Below are positions 24,687 through 38,519 of a DNA stretch of 64,000 bases, piece after piece. Both the position numbers and the translations under genes were made by a program. Under the pieces are notes generated by a model. The model was not told where the DNA came from and ran no database searches. It worked only from the letters and a program-made list of their open reading frames with translations. Where the stretch lies: assembly GCA_958295665.1 (NCBI GenBank), contig OY282558.1, positions 31,517,045 through 31,581,044 of the forward strand. The letters run 5' to 3'. Source of the stretch: Tipula vernalis. Taxonomy: Eukaryota > Arthropoda > Insecta > Diptera > Tipulidae. How positions within the stretch are numbered: position 1 is the stretch's first letter; each line of letters begins with the position of its first letter.

Positions 24687-27600
24687 CTATAGCTCAGCCG
24701 ATTCAGAGCTGTAAAAATCCGAAATCTGCAATTGTGCTCCGATTGCGGTTCTTGATACCTTAAATGATAGGTCACGAGACCTGTAATTGCTATACCATAC
24801 ATTTCGAAGAAAGTTCGATTCGAAGAAAATCACCTTACTATAGCTCAGCCGATTCAGAGCTGTAAAAATCCGAAATCTGCAATTGTGCTCCGATTGCGGT
24901 TCTTGATACCTTAAATGATAGGTCACGAGACCTGTAATTGCTATACCATACATTTCGAAGAAAGTTCGATTCGAAGAAAATCACCTTACTATAGCTCAGC
25001 CGATTCAGAGCTGTAAAAATCCGAAATCTGCAATTGTGCTCCGATTGCGGTTCTTGATACCTTAAATGATAGGTCACGAGACCTGTAATTGCTATACCAT
25101 ACATTTCGAAGAAAGTTCGATTCGAAGAAAATCACCTTACTATAGCTCAGCCGATTCAGAGCTGTGAAAATCCGAAATCTGCAATTGTGCTCCGATTGCG
25201 GTTCTTGATACCTCAAATGATAGGTCTCGGGACTTGTAATTGTTATGCCAAACCGCATTAAAATTGGTTGATTATTTCCATACATTTCACAGAAAAACCG
25301 ATTCGAAGAAAATCACCTTACTATAGCTCAGCCGATTCAGAGCTGTGAAAATCCGAAATCTGCAATTGTGCTCCGATTGCGGTTCTTGATACCTCAAATG
25401 ATAGGTCTCGGGACTTGTAATTGTTATGCCAAACCGCATTAAAATTGGTTGATTATTTCCATACATTTCACAGAAAAACCGATTCGAAGAAAATCACCTT
25501 ACTATAGCTCAGCCGATTCAGAGCTGTAAAAATCCGAAATCTGCAATTGTGCTCCGATTGCGGTTCTTGATACCTCAAATGATAGGTCTCGGGACTTGTA
25601 ATTGTTATGCCAAACGGCATTAAAATTGGTTGATTATTTCCATACATTTCACAGAAAAACCGATTCGAAGAAAATCACCTTACTATAGCTCAGCCGATTC
25701 AGAGCTGTAAAAATCCGAAATCTGCAATTGTGCTCCGATTGCGGTTCTTGATACCTTAAATGATAGGTCACGAGACCTGTAATTGCTATACCATACATTT
25801 CGAAGAAAGTTCGATTCGAAGAAAATCACCTTACTATAGCTCAGCCGATTCAGAGCTGTAAAAATCCGAAATCTGCAATTGTGCTCCGATTGCGGTTCTT
25901 GATACCTTAAATGATAGGTCACGAGACCTGTAATTGCTATACCATACATTTCGAAGAAAGTTCGATTCGAAGAAAATCACCTTACTATAGCTCAGCCGAT
26001 TCAGAGCTGTAAAAATCCGAAATCTGCAATTGTGCTCCGATTGCGGTTCTTGATACCTTAAATGATAGGTCACGAGACCTGTAATTGCTATACCATACAT
26101 TTCGAAGAAAGTTCGATTCGAAGAAAATCACCTTACTATAGCTCAGCCGATTCAGAGCTGTAAAAATCCGAAATCTGCAATTGTGCTCCGATTGCGGTTC
26201 TTGATACCTTAAATGATAGGTCACGAGACCTGTAATTGCTATACCATACATTTCGAAGAAAGTTCGATTCGAAGAAAATCACCTTACTATAGCTCAGCCG
26301 ATTCAGAGCTGTAAAAATCCGAAATCTGCAATTGTGCTCCGATTGCGGTTCTTGATACCTTAAATGATAGGTCACGAGACCTGTAATTGCTATACCATAC
26401 ATTTCGAAGAAAGTTCGATTCGAAGAAAATCACCTTACTATAGCTCAGCCGATTCAGAGCTGTAAAAATCCGAAATCTGCAATTGTGCTCCGATTGCGGT
26501 TCTTGATACCTTAAATGATAGGTCACGAGACCTGTAATTGCTATACCATACATTTCGAAGAAAGTTCGATTCGAAGAAAATCACCTTACTATAGCTCAGC
26601 CGATTCAGAGCTGTAAAAATCCGAAATCTGCAATTGTGCTCCGATTGCGGTTCTTGATACCTCAAATGATAGGTCTCGGGACTTGTAATTGTTATGCCAA
26701 ACCGCATTAAAATTGGTTGATTATTTCCATACATTTCACAGAAAAACCGATTCGAAGAAAATCACCTTACTATAGCTCAGCCGATTCAGAGCTGTGAAAA
26801 TCCGAAATCTGCAATTGTGCTCCGATTGCGGTTCTTGATACCTCAAATGATAGGTCTCGGGACTTGTAATTGTTATGCCAAGCCGCATTAAAATTGGTTG
26901 ATTATTTCCATACATTTCACAGAAAAACCGATTCGAAGAAAATCACCTTACTATAGCTCAGCCGATTCAGAGCTGTAAAAATCCGAAATCTGCAATTGTG
27001 CTCCGATTGCGGTTCTTGATACCTCAAATGATAGGTCTCGGGACTTGTAATTGTTATGCCAAACGGCATTAAAATTGGTTGATTATTTCCATACATTTCA
27101 CAGAAAAACCGATTCGAAGAAAATCACCTTACTATAGCTCAGCCGATTCAGAGCTGTAAAAATCCGAAATCTGCAATTGTGCTCCGATTGCGGTTCTTGA
27201 TACCTTAAATGATAGGTCACGAGACCTGTAATTGCTATACCATACATTTCGAAGAAAGTTCGATTCGAAGAAAATCACCTTACTATAGCTCAGCCGATTC
27301 AGAGCTGTAAAAATCCGAAATCTGCAATTGTGCTCCGATTGCGGTTCTTGATACCTTAAATGATAGGTCACGAGACCTGTAATTGCTATACCATACATTT
27401 CGAAGAAAGTTCGATTCGAAGAAAATCACCTTACTATAGCTCAGCCGATTCAGAGCTGTGAAAATCCGAAATCTGCAATTGTGCTCCGATTGCGGTTCTT
27501 GATACCTCAAATGATAGGTCTCGGGACTTGTAATTGTTATGCCAAACCGCATTAAAATTGGTTGATTATTTCCATACATTTCACAGAAAAACCGATTCGA

Positions 27601-29123
27601 AGAAAATCACCTTACTATAGCTCAGCCGATTCAGAGCTGTGAAAATCCGAAATCTGCAATTGTGCTCCGATTGCGGTTCTTGATACCTCAAATGATAGGT
27701 CTCGGGACTTGTAATTGTTATGCCAAACCGCATTAAAATTGGTTGATTATTTCCATACATTTCACAGAAAAACCGATTCGAAGAAAATCACCTTACTATA
27801 GCTCAGCCGATTCAGAGCTGTAAAAATCCGAAATCTGCAATTGTGCTCCGATTGCGGTTCTTGATACCTCAAATGATAGGTCTCGGGACTTGTAATTGTT
27901 ATGCCAAACGGCATTAAAATTGGTTGATTATTTCCATACATTTCACAGAAAAACCGATTCGAAGAAAATCACCTTACTATAGCTCAGCCGATTCAGAGCT
28001 GTAAAAATCCGAAATCTGCAATTGTGCTCCGATTGCGGTTCTTGATACCTTAAATGATAGGTCACGAGACCTGTAATTGCTATACCATACATTTCGAAGA
28101 AAGTTCGATTCGAAGAAAATCACCTTACTATAGCTCAGCCGATTCAGAGCTGTAAAAATCCGAAATCTGCAATTGTGCTCCGATTGCGGTTCTTGATACC
28201 TTAAATGATAGGTCACGAGACCTGTAATTGCTATACCATACATTTCGAAGAAAGTTCGATTCGAAGAAAATCACCTTACTATAGCTCAGCCGATTCAGAG
28301 CTGTAAAAATCCGAAATCTGCAATTGTGCTCCGATTGCGGTTCTTGATACCTCAAATGATAGGTCTCGGGACTTGTAATTGTTATGCCAAACCGCATTAA
28401 AATTGGTTGATTATTTCCATACATTTCACAGAAAAACCGATTCGAAGAAAATCACCTTACTATAGCTCAGCCGATTCAGAGCTGTGAAAATCCGAAATCT
28501 GCAATTGTGCTCCGATTGCGGTTCTTGATACCTCAAATGATAGGTCTCGGGACTTGTAATTGTTATGCCAAACCGCATTAAAATTGGTTGATTATTTCCA
28601 TACATTTCACAGAAAAACCGATTCGAAGAAAATCACCTTACTATAGCTCAGCCGATTCAGAGCTGTAAAAATCCGAAATCTGCAATTGTGCTCCGATTGC
28701 GGTTCTTGATACCTCAAATGATAGGTCTCGGGACTTGTAATTGTTATGCCAAACGGCATTAAAATTGGTTGATTATTTCCATACGTTTCACAGAAAAACC
28801 GATTCGAAGAAAATCACCTTACTATAGCTCAGCCGATTCAGAGCTGTAAAAATCCGAAATCTGCAATTGTGCTCCGATTGCGGTTCTTGATACCTTAAAT
28901 GATAGGTCACGAGACCTGTAATTGCTATACCATACATTTCGAAGAAAGTTCGATTCGAAGAAAATCACCTTACTATAGCTCAGCCGATTCAGAGCTGTAA
29001 AAATCCGAAATCTGCAATTGTGCTCCGATTGCGGTTCTTGATACCTTAAATGATAGGTCACGAGACCTGTAATTGCTATACCATACATTTCGAAGAAAGT
29101 TCGATTCGAAGAAAATCACCTTA

Positions 29124-29278
29124 CTATATATAGCTCAGCCGATTCAGAGCTGTAAAAATCCGAAATCTGCAATTGTGCTCCGATTGCGGTTCTTGATACC
29201 TTAAATGATAGGTCACGAGACCTGTAATTGCTATACCATACATTTCGAAGAAAGTTCGATTCGAAGAAAATCACCTTA
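29124..29278 (+). repeat. 155-bp A monomer with TA expansion
   Basis: The usual CTATAG start reads CTATATATAG: the TA run at 29125-29132 has four TA units instead of two, adding 4 bp. It is the only copy with this change, so it is recent and has not spread. Replication slippage is the simplest explanation. Confidence 0.9.
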
Positions 29279-32200
29279 CTATAGCTCAGCCGATTCAGAG
29301 CTGTGAAAATCCGAAATCTGCAATTGTGCTCCGATTGCGGTTCTTGATACCTCAAATGATAGGTCTCGGGACTTGTAATTGTTATGCCAAACCGCATTAA
29401 AATTGGTTGATTATTTCCATACATTTCACAGAAAAACCGATTCGAAGAAAATCACCTTACTATAGCTCAGCCGATTCAGAGCTGTGAAAATCCGAAATCT
29501 GCAATTGTGCTCCGATTGCGGTTCTTGATACCTCAAATGATAGGTCTCGGGACTTGTAATTGTTATGCCAAACCGCATTAAAATTGGTTGATTATTTCCA
29601 TACATTTCACAGAAAAACCGATTCGAAGAAAATCACCTTACTATAGCTCAGCCGATTCAGAGCTGTAAAAATCCGAAATCTGCAATTGTGCTCCGATTGC
29701 GGTTCTTGATACCTCAAATGATAGGTCTCGGGACTTGTAATTGTTATGCCAAACGGCATTAAAATTGGTTGATTATTTCCATACATTTCACAGAAAAACC
29801 GATTCGAAGAAAATCACCTTACTATAGCTCAGCCGATTCAGAGCTGTAAAAATCCGAAATCTGCAATTGTGCTCCGATTGCGGTTCTTGATACCTTAAAT
29901 GATAGGTCACGAGACCTGTAATTGCTATACCATACATTTCGAAGAAAGTTCGATTCGAAGAAAATCACCTTACTATAGCTCAGCCGATTCAGAGCTGTAA
30001 AAATCCGAAATCTGCAATTGTGCTCCGATTGCGGTTCTTGATACCTTAAATGATAGGTCACGAGACCTGTAATTGCTATACCATACATTTCGAAGAAAGT
30101 TCGATTCGAAGAAAATCACCTTACTATAGCTCAGCCGATTCAGAGCTGTGAAAATCCGAAATCTGCAATTGTGCTCCGATTGCGGTTCTTGATACCTCAA
30201 ATGATAGGTCTCGGGACTTGTAATTGTTATGCCAAACCGCATTAAAATTGGTTGATTATTTCCATACATTTCACAGAAAAACCGATTCGAAGAAAATCAC
30301 CTTACTATAGCTCAGCCGATTCAGAGCTGTGAAAATCCGAAATCTGCAATTGTGCTCCGATTGCGGTTCTTGATACCTCAAATGATAGGTCTCGGGACTT
30401 GTAATTGTTATGCCAAACCGCATTAAAATTGGTTGATTATTTCCATACATTTCACAGAAAAACCGATTCGAAGAAAATCACCTTACTATAGCTCAGCCGA
30501 TTCAGAGCTGTAAAAATCCGAAATCTGCAATTGTGCTCCGATTGCGGTTCTTGATACCTCAAATGATAGGTCTCGGGACTTGTAATTGTTATGCCAAACG
30601 GCATTAAAATTGGTTGATTATTTCCATACATTTCACAGAAAAACCGATTCGAAGAAAATCACCTTACTATAGCTCAGCCGATTCAGAGCTGTAAAAATCC
30701 GAAATCTGCAATTGTGCTCCGATTGCGGTTCTTGATACCTTAAATGATAGGTCACGAGACCTGTAATTGCTATACCATACATTTCGAAGAAAGTTCGATT
30801 CGAAGAAAATCACCTTACTATAGCTCAGCCGATTCAGAGCTGTAAAAATCCGAAATCTGCAATTGTGCTCCGATTGCGGTTCTTGATACCTTAAATGATA
30901 GGTCACGAGACCTGTAATTGCTATACCATACATTTCGAAGAAAGTTCGATTCGAAGAAAATCACCTTACTATAGCTCAGCCGATTCAGAGCTGTAAAAAT
31001 CCGAAATCTGCAATTGTGCTCCGATTGCGGTTCTTGATACCTTAAATGATAGGTCACGAGACCTGTAATTGCTATACCATACATTTCGAAGAAAGTTCGA
31101 TTCGAAGAAAATCACCTTACTATAGCTCAGCCGATTCAGAGCTGTAAAAATCCGAAATCTGCAATTGTGCTCCGATTGCGGTTCTTGATACCTTAAATGA
31201 TAGGTCACGAGACCTGTAATTGCTATACCATACATTTCGAAGAAAGTTCGATTCGAAGAAAATCACCTTACTATAGCTCAGCCGATTCAGAGCTGTAAAA
31301 ATCCGAAATCTGCAATTGTGCTCCGATTGCGGTTCTTGATACCTCAAATGATAGGCCTCGGGACTTGTAATTGTTATGCCAAACGGCATTAAAATTGGTT
31401 GATTATTTCCATACATTTCACAGAAAAACCGATTCGAAGAAAATCACCTTACTATAGCTCAGCCGATTCAGAGCTGTAAAAATCCGAAATCTGCAATTGT
31501 GCTCCGATTGCGGTTCTTGATACCTTAAATGATAGGTCACGAGACCTGTAATTGCTATACCATACATTTCGAAGAAAGTTCGATTCGAAGAAAATCACCT
31601 TACTATAGCTCAGCCGATTCAGAGCTGTAAAAATCCGAAATCTGCAATTGTGCTCCGATTGCGGTTCTTGATACCTTAAATGATAGGTCACGAGACCTGT
31701 AATTGCTATACCATACATTTCGAAGAAAGTTCGATTCGAAGAAAATCACCTTACTATAGCTCAGCCGATTCAGAGCTGTAAAAATCCGAAATCTGCAATT
31801 GTGCTCCGATTGCGGTTCTTGATACCTTAAATGATAGGTCACGAGACCTGTAATTGCTATACCATACATTTCGAAGAAAGTTCGATTCGAAGAAAATCAC
31901 CTTACTATAGCTCAGCCGATTCAGAGCTGTGAAAATCCGAAATCTGCAATTGTGCTCCGATTGCGGTTCTTGATACCTCAAATGATAGGTCTCGGGACTT
32001 GTAATTGTTATGCCAAACCGCATTAAAATTGGTTGATTATTTCCATACATTTCACAGAAAAACCGATTCGAAGAAAATCACCTTACTATAGCTCAGCCGA
32101 TTCAGAGCTGTGAAAATCCGAAATCTGCAATTGTGCTCCGATTGCGGTTCTTGATACCTCAAATGATAGGTCTCGGGACTTGTAATTGTTATGCCAAACC

Positions 32201-35134
32201 GCATTAAAATTGGTTGATTATTTCCATACATTTCACAGAAAAACCGATTCGAAGAAAATCACCTTACTATAGCTCAGCCGATTCAGAGCTGTAAAAATCC
32301 GAAATCTGCAATTGTGCTCCGATTGCGGTTCTTGATACCTCAAATGATAGGTCTCGGGACTTGTAATTGTTATGCCAAACGGCATTAAAATTGGTTGATT
32401 ATTTCCATACATTTCACAGAAAAACCGATTCGAAGAAAATCACCTTACTATAGCTCAGCCGATTCAGAGCTGTAAAAATCCGAAATCTGCAATTGTGCTC
32501 CGATTGCGGTTCTTGATACCTTAAATGATAGGTCACGAGACCTGTAATTGCTATACCATACATTTCGAAGAAAGTTCGATTCGAAGAAAATCACCTTACT
32601 ATAGCTCAGCCGATTCAGAGCTGTAAAAATCCGAAATCTGCAATTGTGCTCCGATTGCGGTTCTTGATACCTTAAATGATAGGTCACGAGACCTGTAATT
32701 GCTATACCATACATTTCGAAGAAAGTTCGATTCGAAGAAAATCACCTTACTATAGCTCAGCCGATTCAGAGCTGTGAAAATCCGAAATCTGCAATTGTGC
32801 TCCGATTGCGGTTCTTGATACCTCAAATGATAGGTCTCGGGACTTGTAATTGTTATGCCAAACCGCATTAAAATTGGTTGATTATTTCCATACATTTCAC
32901 AGAAAAACCGATTCGAAGAAAATCACCTTACTATAGCTCAGCCGATTCAGAGCTGTGAAAATCCGAAATCTGCAATTGTGCTCCGATTGCGGTTCTTGAT
33001 ACCTCAAATGATAGGTCTCGGGACTTGTAATTGTTATGCCAAACCGCATTAAAATTGGTTGATTATTTCCATACATTTCACAGAAAAACCGATTCGAAGA
33101 AAATCACCTTACTATAGCTCAGCCGATTCAGAGCTGTAAAAATCCGAAATCTGCAATTGTGCTCCGATTGCGGTTCTTGATACCTTAAATGATAGGTCAC
33201 GAGACCTGTAATTGCTATACCATACATTTCGAAGAAAGTTCGATTCGAAGAAAATCACCTTACTATAGCTCAGCCGATTCAGAGCTGTAAAAATCCGAAA
33301 TCTGCAATTGTGCTCCGATTGCGGTTCTTGATACCTTAAATGATAGGTCACGAGACCTGTAATTGCTATACCATACATTTCGAAGAAAGTTCGATTCGAA
33401 GAAAATCACCTTACTATAGCTCAGCCGATTCAGAGCTGTAAAAATCCGAAATCTGCAATTGTGCTCCGATTGCGGTTCTTGATACCTTAAATGATAGGTC
33501 ACGAGACCTGTAATTGCTATACCATACATTTCGAAGAAAGTTCGATTCGAAGAAAATCACCTTACTATAGCTCAGCCGATTCAGAGCTGTAAAAATCCGA
33601 AATCTGCAATTGTGCTCCGATTGCGGTTCTTGATACCTTAAATGATAGGTCACGAGACCTGTAATTGCTATACCATACATTTCGAAGAAAGTTCGATTCG
33701 AAGAAAATCACCTTACTATAGCTCAGCCGATTCAGAGCTGTAAAAATCCGAAATCTGCAATTGTGCTCCGATTGCGGTTCTTGATACCTTAAATGATAGG
33801 TCACGAGACCTGTAATTGCTATACCATACATTTCGAAGAAAGTTCGATTCGAAGAAAATCACCTTACTATAGCTCAGCCGATTCAGAGCTGTAAAAATCC
33901 GAAATCTGCAATTGTGCTCCGATTGCGGTTCTTGATACCTCAAATGATAGGTCTCGGGACTTGTAATTGTTATGCCAAACGGCATTAAAATTGGTTGATT
34001 ATTTCCATACATTTCACAGAAAAACCGATTCGAAGAAAATCACCTTACTATAGCTCAGCCGATTCAGAGCTGTAAAAATCCGAAATCTGCAATTGTGCTC
34101 CGATTGCGGTTCTTGATACCTTAAATGATAGGTCACGAGACCTGTAATTGCTATACCATACATTTCGAAGAAAGTTCGATTCGAAGAAAATCACCTTACT
34201 ATAGCTCAGCCGATTCAGAGCTGTAAAAATCCGAAATCTGCAATTGTGCTCCGATTGCGGTTCTTGATACCTTAAATGATAGGTCACGAGACCTGTAATT
34301 GCTATACCATACATTTCGAAGAAAGTTCGATTCGAAGAAAATCACCTTACTATAGCTCAGCCGATTCAGAGCTGTAAAAATCCGAAATCTGCAATTGTGC
34401 TCCGATTGCGGTTCTTGATACCTTAAATGATAGGTCACGAGACCTGTAATTGCTATACCATACATTTCGAAGAAAGTTCGATTCGAAGAAAATCACCTTA
34501 CTATAGCTCAGCCGATTCAGAGCTGTAAAAATCCGAAATCTGCAATTGTGCTCCGATTGCGGTTCTTGATACCTTAAATGATAGGTCACGAGACCTGTAA
34601 TTGCTATACCATACATTTCGAAGAAAGTTCGATTCGAAGAAAATCACCTTACTATAGCTCAGCCGATTCAGAGCTGTAAAAATCCGAAATCTGCAATTGT
34701 GCTCCGATTGCGGTTCTTGATACCTTAAATGATAGGTCACGAGACCTGTAATTGCTATACCATACATTTCGAAGAAAGTTCGATTCGAAGAAAATCACCT
34801 TACTATAGCTCAGCCGATTCAGAGCTGTAAAAATCCGAAATCTGCAATTGTGCTCCGATTGCGGTTCTTGATACCTTAAATGATAGGTCACGAGACCTGT
34901 AATTGCTATACCATACATTTCGAAGAAAGTTCGATTCGAAGAAAATCACCTTACTATAGCTCAGCCGATTCAGAGCTGTAAAAATCCGAAATCTGCAATT
35001 GTGCTCCGATTGCGGTTCTTGATACCTCAAATGATAGGTCTCGGGACTTGTAATTGTTATGCCAAACCGCATTAAAATTGGTTGATTATTTCCATACATT
35101 TCACAGAAAAACTGATTCGAAGAAAATCACCTTA

Positions 35135-35381
35135 CTATAGCTCAGCCGATTCAGAGCTGTAAAAATCCGAAATCTGCAATTGTGCTCCGATTGCGGTTCT
35201 TGATACCTTAAATGATTCAGAGCTGTGAAAATCCGAAATCTGCAATTGTGCTCCGATTGCGGTTCTTGATACCTCAAATGATAGGTCTCGGGACTTGTAA
35301 TTGTTATGCCAAACCGCATTAAAATTGGTTGATTATTTCCATACATTTCACAGAAAAACCGATTCGAAGAAAATCACCTTA
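35135..35381 (+). repeat. 247-bp A/B deletion fusion
   Basis: The monomer starts as A through CCTTAAATGAT, then continues at GATTCAGAGCTGTG near the start of a B, ending as a normal B. Relative to a full AB dimer (332 bp), 85 bp are missing. The junction falls in the shared trinucleotide GAT at 35214-35216, so it looks like an out-of-register deletion at microhomology. It is the only large non-monomer-sized change in the window. Confidence 0.9.
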
Positions 35382-38158
35382 CTATAGCTCAGCCGATTCA
35401 GAGCTGTGAAAATCCGAAATCTGCAATTGTGCTCCGATTGCGGTTCTTGATACCTTAAATGATAGGTCACGAGACCTGTAATTGCTATACCATACATTTC
35501 GAAGAAAGTTCGATTCGAAGAAAATCACCTTACTATAGCTCAGCCGATTCAGAGCTGTAAAAATCCGAAATCTGCAATTGTGCTCCGATTGCGGTTCTTG
35601 ATACCTCAAATGATAGGTCTCGGGACTTGTAATTGTTATGCCAAACCGCATTAAAATTGGTTGATTATTTCCATACATTTCACAGAAAAACCGATTCGAA
35701 GAAAATCACCTTACTATAGCTCAGCCGATTCAGAGCTGTGAAAATCCGAAATCTGCAATTGTGCTCCGATTGCGGTTCTTGATACCTCAAATGATAGGTC
35801 TCGGGACTTGTAATTGTTATGCCAAACCGCATTGAAATTGGTTGATTATTTCCATACATTTCACAGAAAAACTGATTCGAAGAAAATCACCTTACTATAG
35901 CTCAGCCGATTCAGAGCTGTAAAAATCCGAAATCTGCAATTGTGCTCCGATTGCGGTTCTTGATACCTTAAATGATAGGTCACGAGACCTGTAATTGCTA
36001 TACCATACATTTCGAAGAAAGTTCGATTCGAAGAAAATCACCTTACTATAGCTCAGCCGATTCAGAGCTGTGAAAATCCGAAATCTGCAATTGTGCTCCG
36101 ATTGTGGTTCTTGATACCTCAAATGATAGGTCTAGGGACTTGTAATTGTTATGCCAAACCGCATTAAAATTGGTTGATTATTTCCATACATTTCACAGAA
36201 AAACCGATTCGAAGAAAATCACCTTACTATAGCTCAGCCGATTCAGAGCTGTGAAAATCCGAAATCTGCAATTGTGCTCCGATTGCGGTTCTTGATACCT
36301 CAAATGATAGGTCTCGGGACTTGTAATTGTTATGCCAAACCGCATTAAAATTGGTTGATTATTTCCATACATTTCACAGAAAAACCGATTCGAAGAAAAT
36401 CACCTTACTATAGCTCAGCCGATTCAGAGCTGTAAAAATCCGAAATCTGCAATTGTGCTCCGATTGCGGTTCTTGATACCTCAAATGATAGGTCTCGGGA
36501 CTTGTAATTGTTATGCCAAACGGCATTAAAATTGGTTGATTATTTCCATACATTTCACAGAAAAACCGATTCGAAGAAAATCACCTTACTATAGCTCAGC
36601 CGATTCAGAGCTGTAAAAATCCGAAATCTGCAATTGTGCTCCGATTGCGGTTCTTGATACCTTAAATGATAGGTCACGAGACCTGTAATTGCTATACCAT
36701 ACATTTCGAAGAAAGTTCGATTCGAAGAAAATCACCTTACTATAGCTCAGCCGATTCAGAGCTGTAAAAATCCGAAATCTGCAATTGTGCTCCGATTGCG
36801 GTTCTTGATACCTTAAATGATAGGTCACGAGACCTGTAATTGCTATACCATACATTTCGAAGAAAGTTCGATTCGAAGAAAATCACCTTACTATAGCTCA
36901 GCCGATTCAGAGCTGTAAAAATCCGAAATCTGCAATTGTGCTCCGATTGCGGTTCTTGATACCTTAAATGATAGGTCACGAGACCTGTAATTGCTATACC
37001 ATACATTTCGAAGAAAGTTCGATTCGAAGAAAATCACCTTACTATAGCTCAGCCGATTCAGAGCTGTAAAAATCCGAAATCTGCAATTGTGCTCCGATTG
37101 CGGTTCTTGATACCTTAAATGATAGGTCACGAGACCTGTAATTGCTATACCATACATTTCGAAGAAAGTTCGATTCGAAGAAAATCACCTTACTATAGCT
37201 CAGCCGATTCAGAGCTGTAAAAATCCGAAATCTGCAATTGTGCTCCGATTGCGGTTCTTGATACCTTAAATGATAGGTCACGAGACCTGTAATTGCTATA
37301 CCATACATTTCGAAGAAAGTTCGATTCGAAGAAAATCACCTTACTATAGCTCAGCCGATTCAGAGCTGTAAAAATCCGAAATCTGCAATTGTGCTCCGAT
37401 TGCGGTTCTTGATACCTTAAATGATAGGTCACGAGACCTGTAATTGCTATACCATACATTTCGAAGAAAGTTCGATTCGAAGAAAATCACCTTACTATAG
37501 CTCAGCCGATTCAGAGCTGTAAAAATCCGAAATCTGCAATTGTGCTCCGATTGCGGTTCTTGATACCTCAAATGATAGGTCTCCGGACTTGTAATTGTTA
37601 TGCCAAACCGCATTAAAATTGGTTGATTATTTCCATACATTTCACAGAAAACCCGATTCGAAGAAAATCACCTTACTATAGCTCAGCCGATTCAGAGCTG
37701 TAAAAATCCGAAATCTGCAATTGTGCTCCGATTGCGGTTCTTGATACCTCAAATGATAGGTCTCGGGACTTGTAATTGTTATGCCAAACCGCATTAAAAT
37801 TGGTTGATTATTTCCATACATTTCACAGAAAAACCGATTCGAAGAAAATCACCTTACTATAGCTCAGCCGATTCAGAGCTGTAAAAATCCGAAATCTGCA
37901 ATTGTGCTCCGATTGCGGTTCTTGATACCTTAAATGATAGGTCACGAGACCTGTAATTGCTATACCATACATTTCGAAGAAAGTTCGATTCGAAGAAAAT
38001 CACCTTACTATAGCTCAGCCGATTCAGAGCTGTGAAAATCCGAAATCTGCAATTGTGCTCCGATTGCGGTTCTTGATACCTTAAATGATAGGTCACGAGA
38101 CCTGTAATTGCTATACCATACATTTCGTAGAAAGTTCGATTCGAAGAAAATCACCTTA

Positions 38159-38519
38159 CTATAGCTCAGCCGATTCAGAGCTGTAAAAATCCGAAATCTG
38201 CAATTGTGCTCTGATTGCGGTTTTGGATACCTCAAATGATAGGTCTCGGGACTTGTAATTGTTATGCCAAACCGCATTAAAATTGGTTGATTATTTCCAT
38301 ACATTTCACAGAAAAACCGATTCGAAGAAAATCACTTACTATAGCTCAGCCGATTCAGAGCTGTAAAAATCCGAAATCTGCAATTGTGCTCCGATTGCGG
38401 TTCTTGATACCTCAAATAATAGGTCTCGGGACTTGTAATTTTTATGCCAAACCGCATTAAAATTGGTTGATTATTTCCATTCATTTCACAGAAAAACCGA
38501 TTCGAAGAAAATCACCTTA
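38159..38519 (+). repeat. Diverged BB pair with 1-bp deletion
   Basis: The first B (38159-38338, 180 bp) has CTCTGATTGCGG and GGTTTTGGATACC, and lacks one C in its terminal CACCTTAC (reads CACTTAC near 38335). The second B (38339-38519) has CTCAAATAATAGG, AATTTTTATGCC and CCATTCATTTC. These are the most diverged neighbouring B copies I noticed. The duplicate at 46006-46186 keeps the first B's variants but lacks the second B. Confidence 0.8.

Larger units (their letters stand above)
21457..35134 (+). repeat. A(n)BBB domain
   Basis: Order: A5B (21457), A5BBB (22393), A3BBB (23691), A3BBB (24687), A6BBB (25683), A2BBB (27132), A2BBB (27977), A3BBB (28822), A2BBB (29822), A4B (30667), A3BBB (31452), A2BB (32448), A5B (33112), A6B (34048). 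Unit lengths follow: 996 bp for n=3, 845 for n=2, 1449 for n=6, 1000 for the n=3 unit with a 4-bp insertion. Monomers are close to identical over long stretches, which marks this as the most homogenised part of the window. The B closing single-B runs at 22212, 31271 and 33867 is the cgg subtype. Confidence 0.9.
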
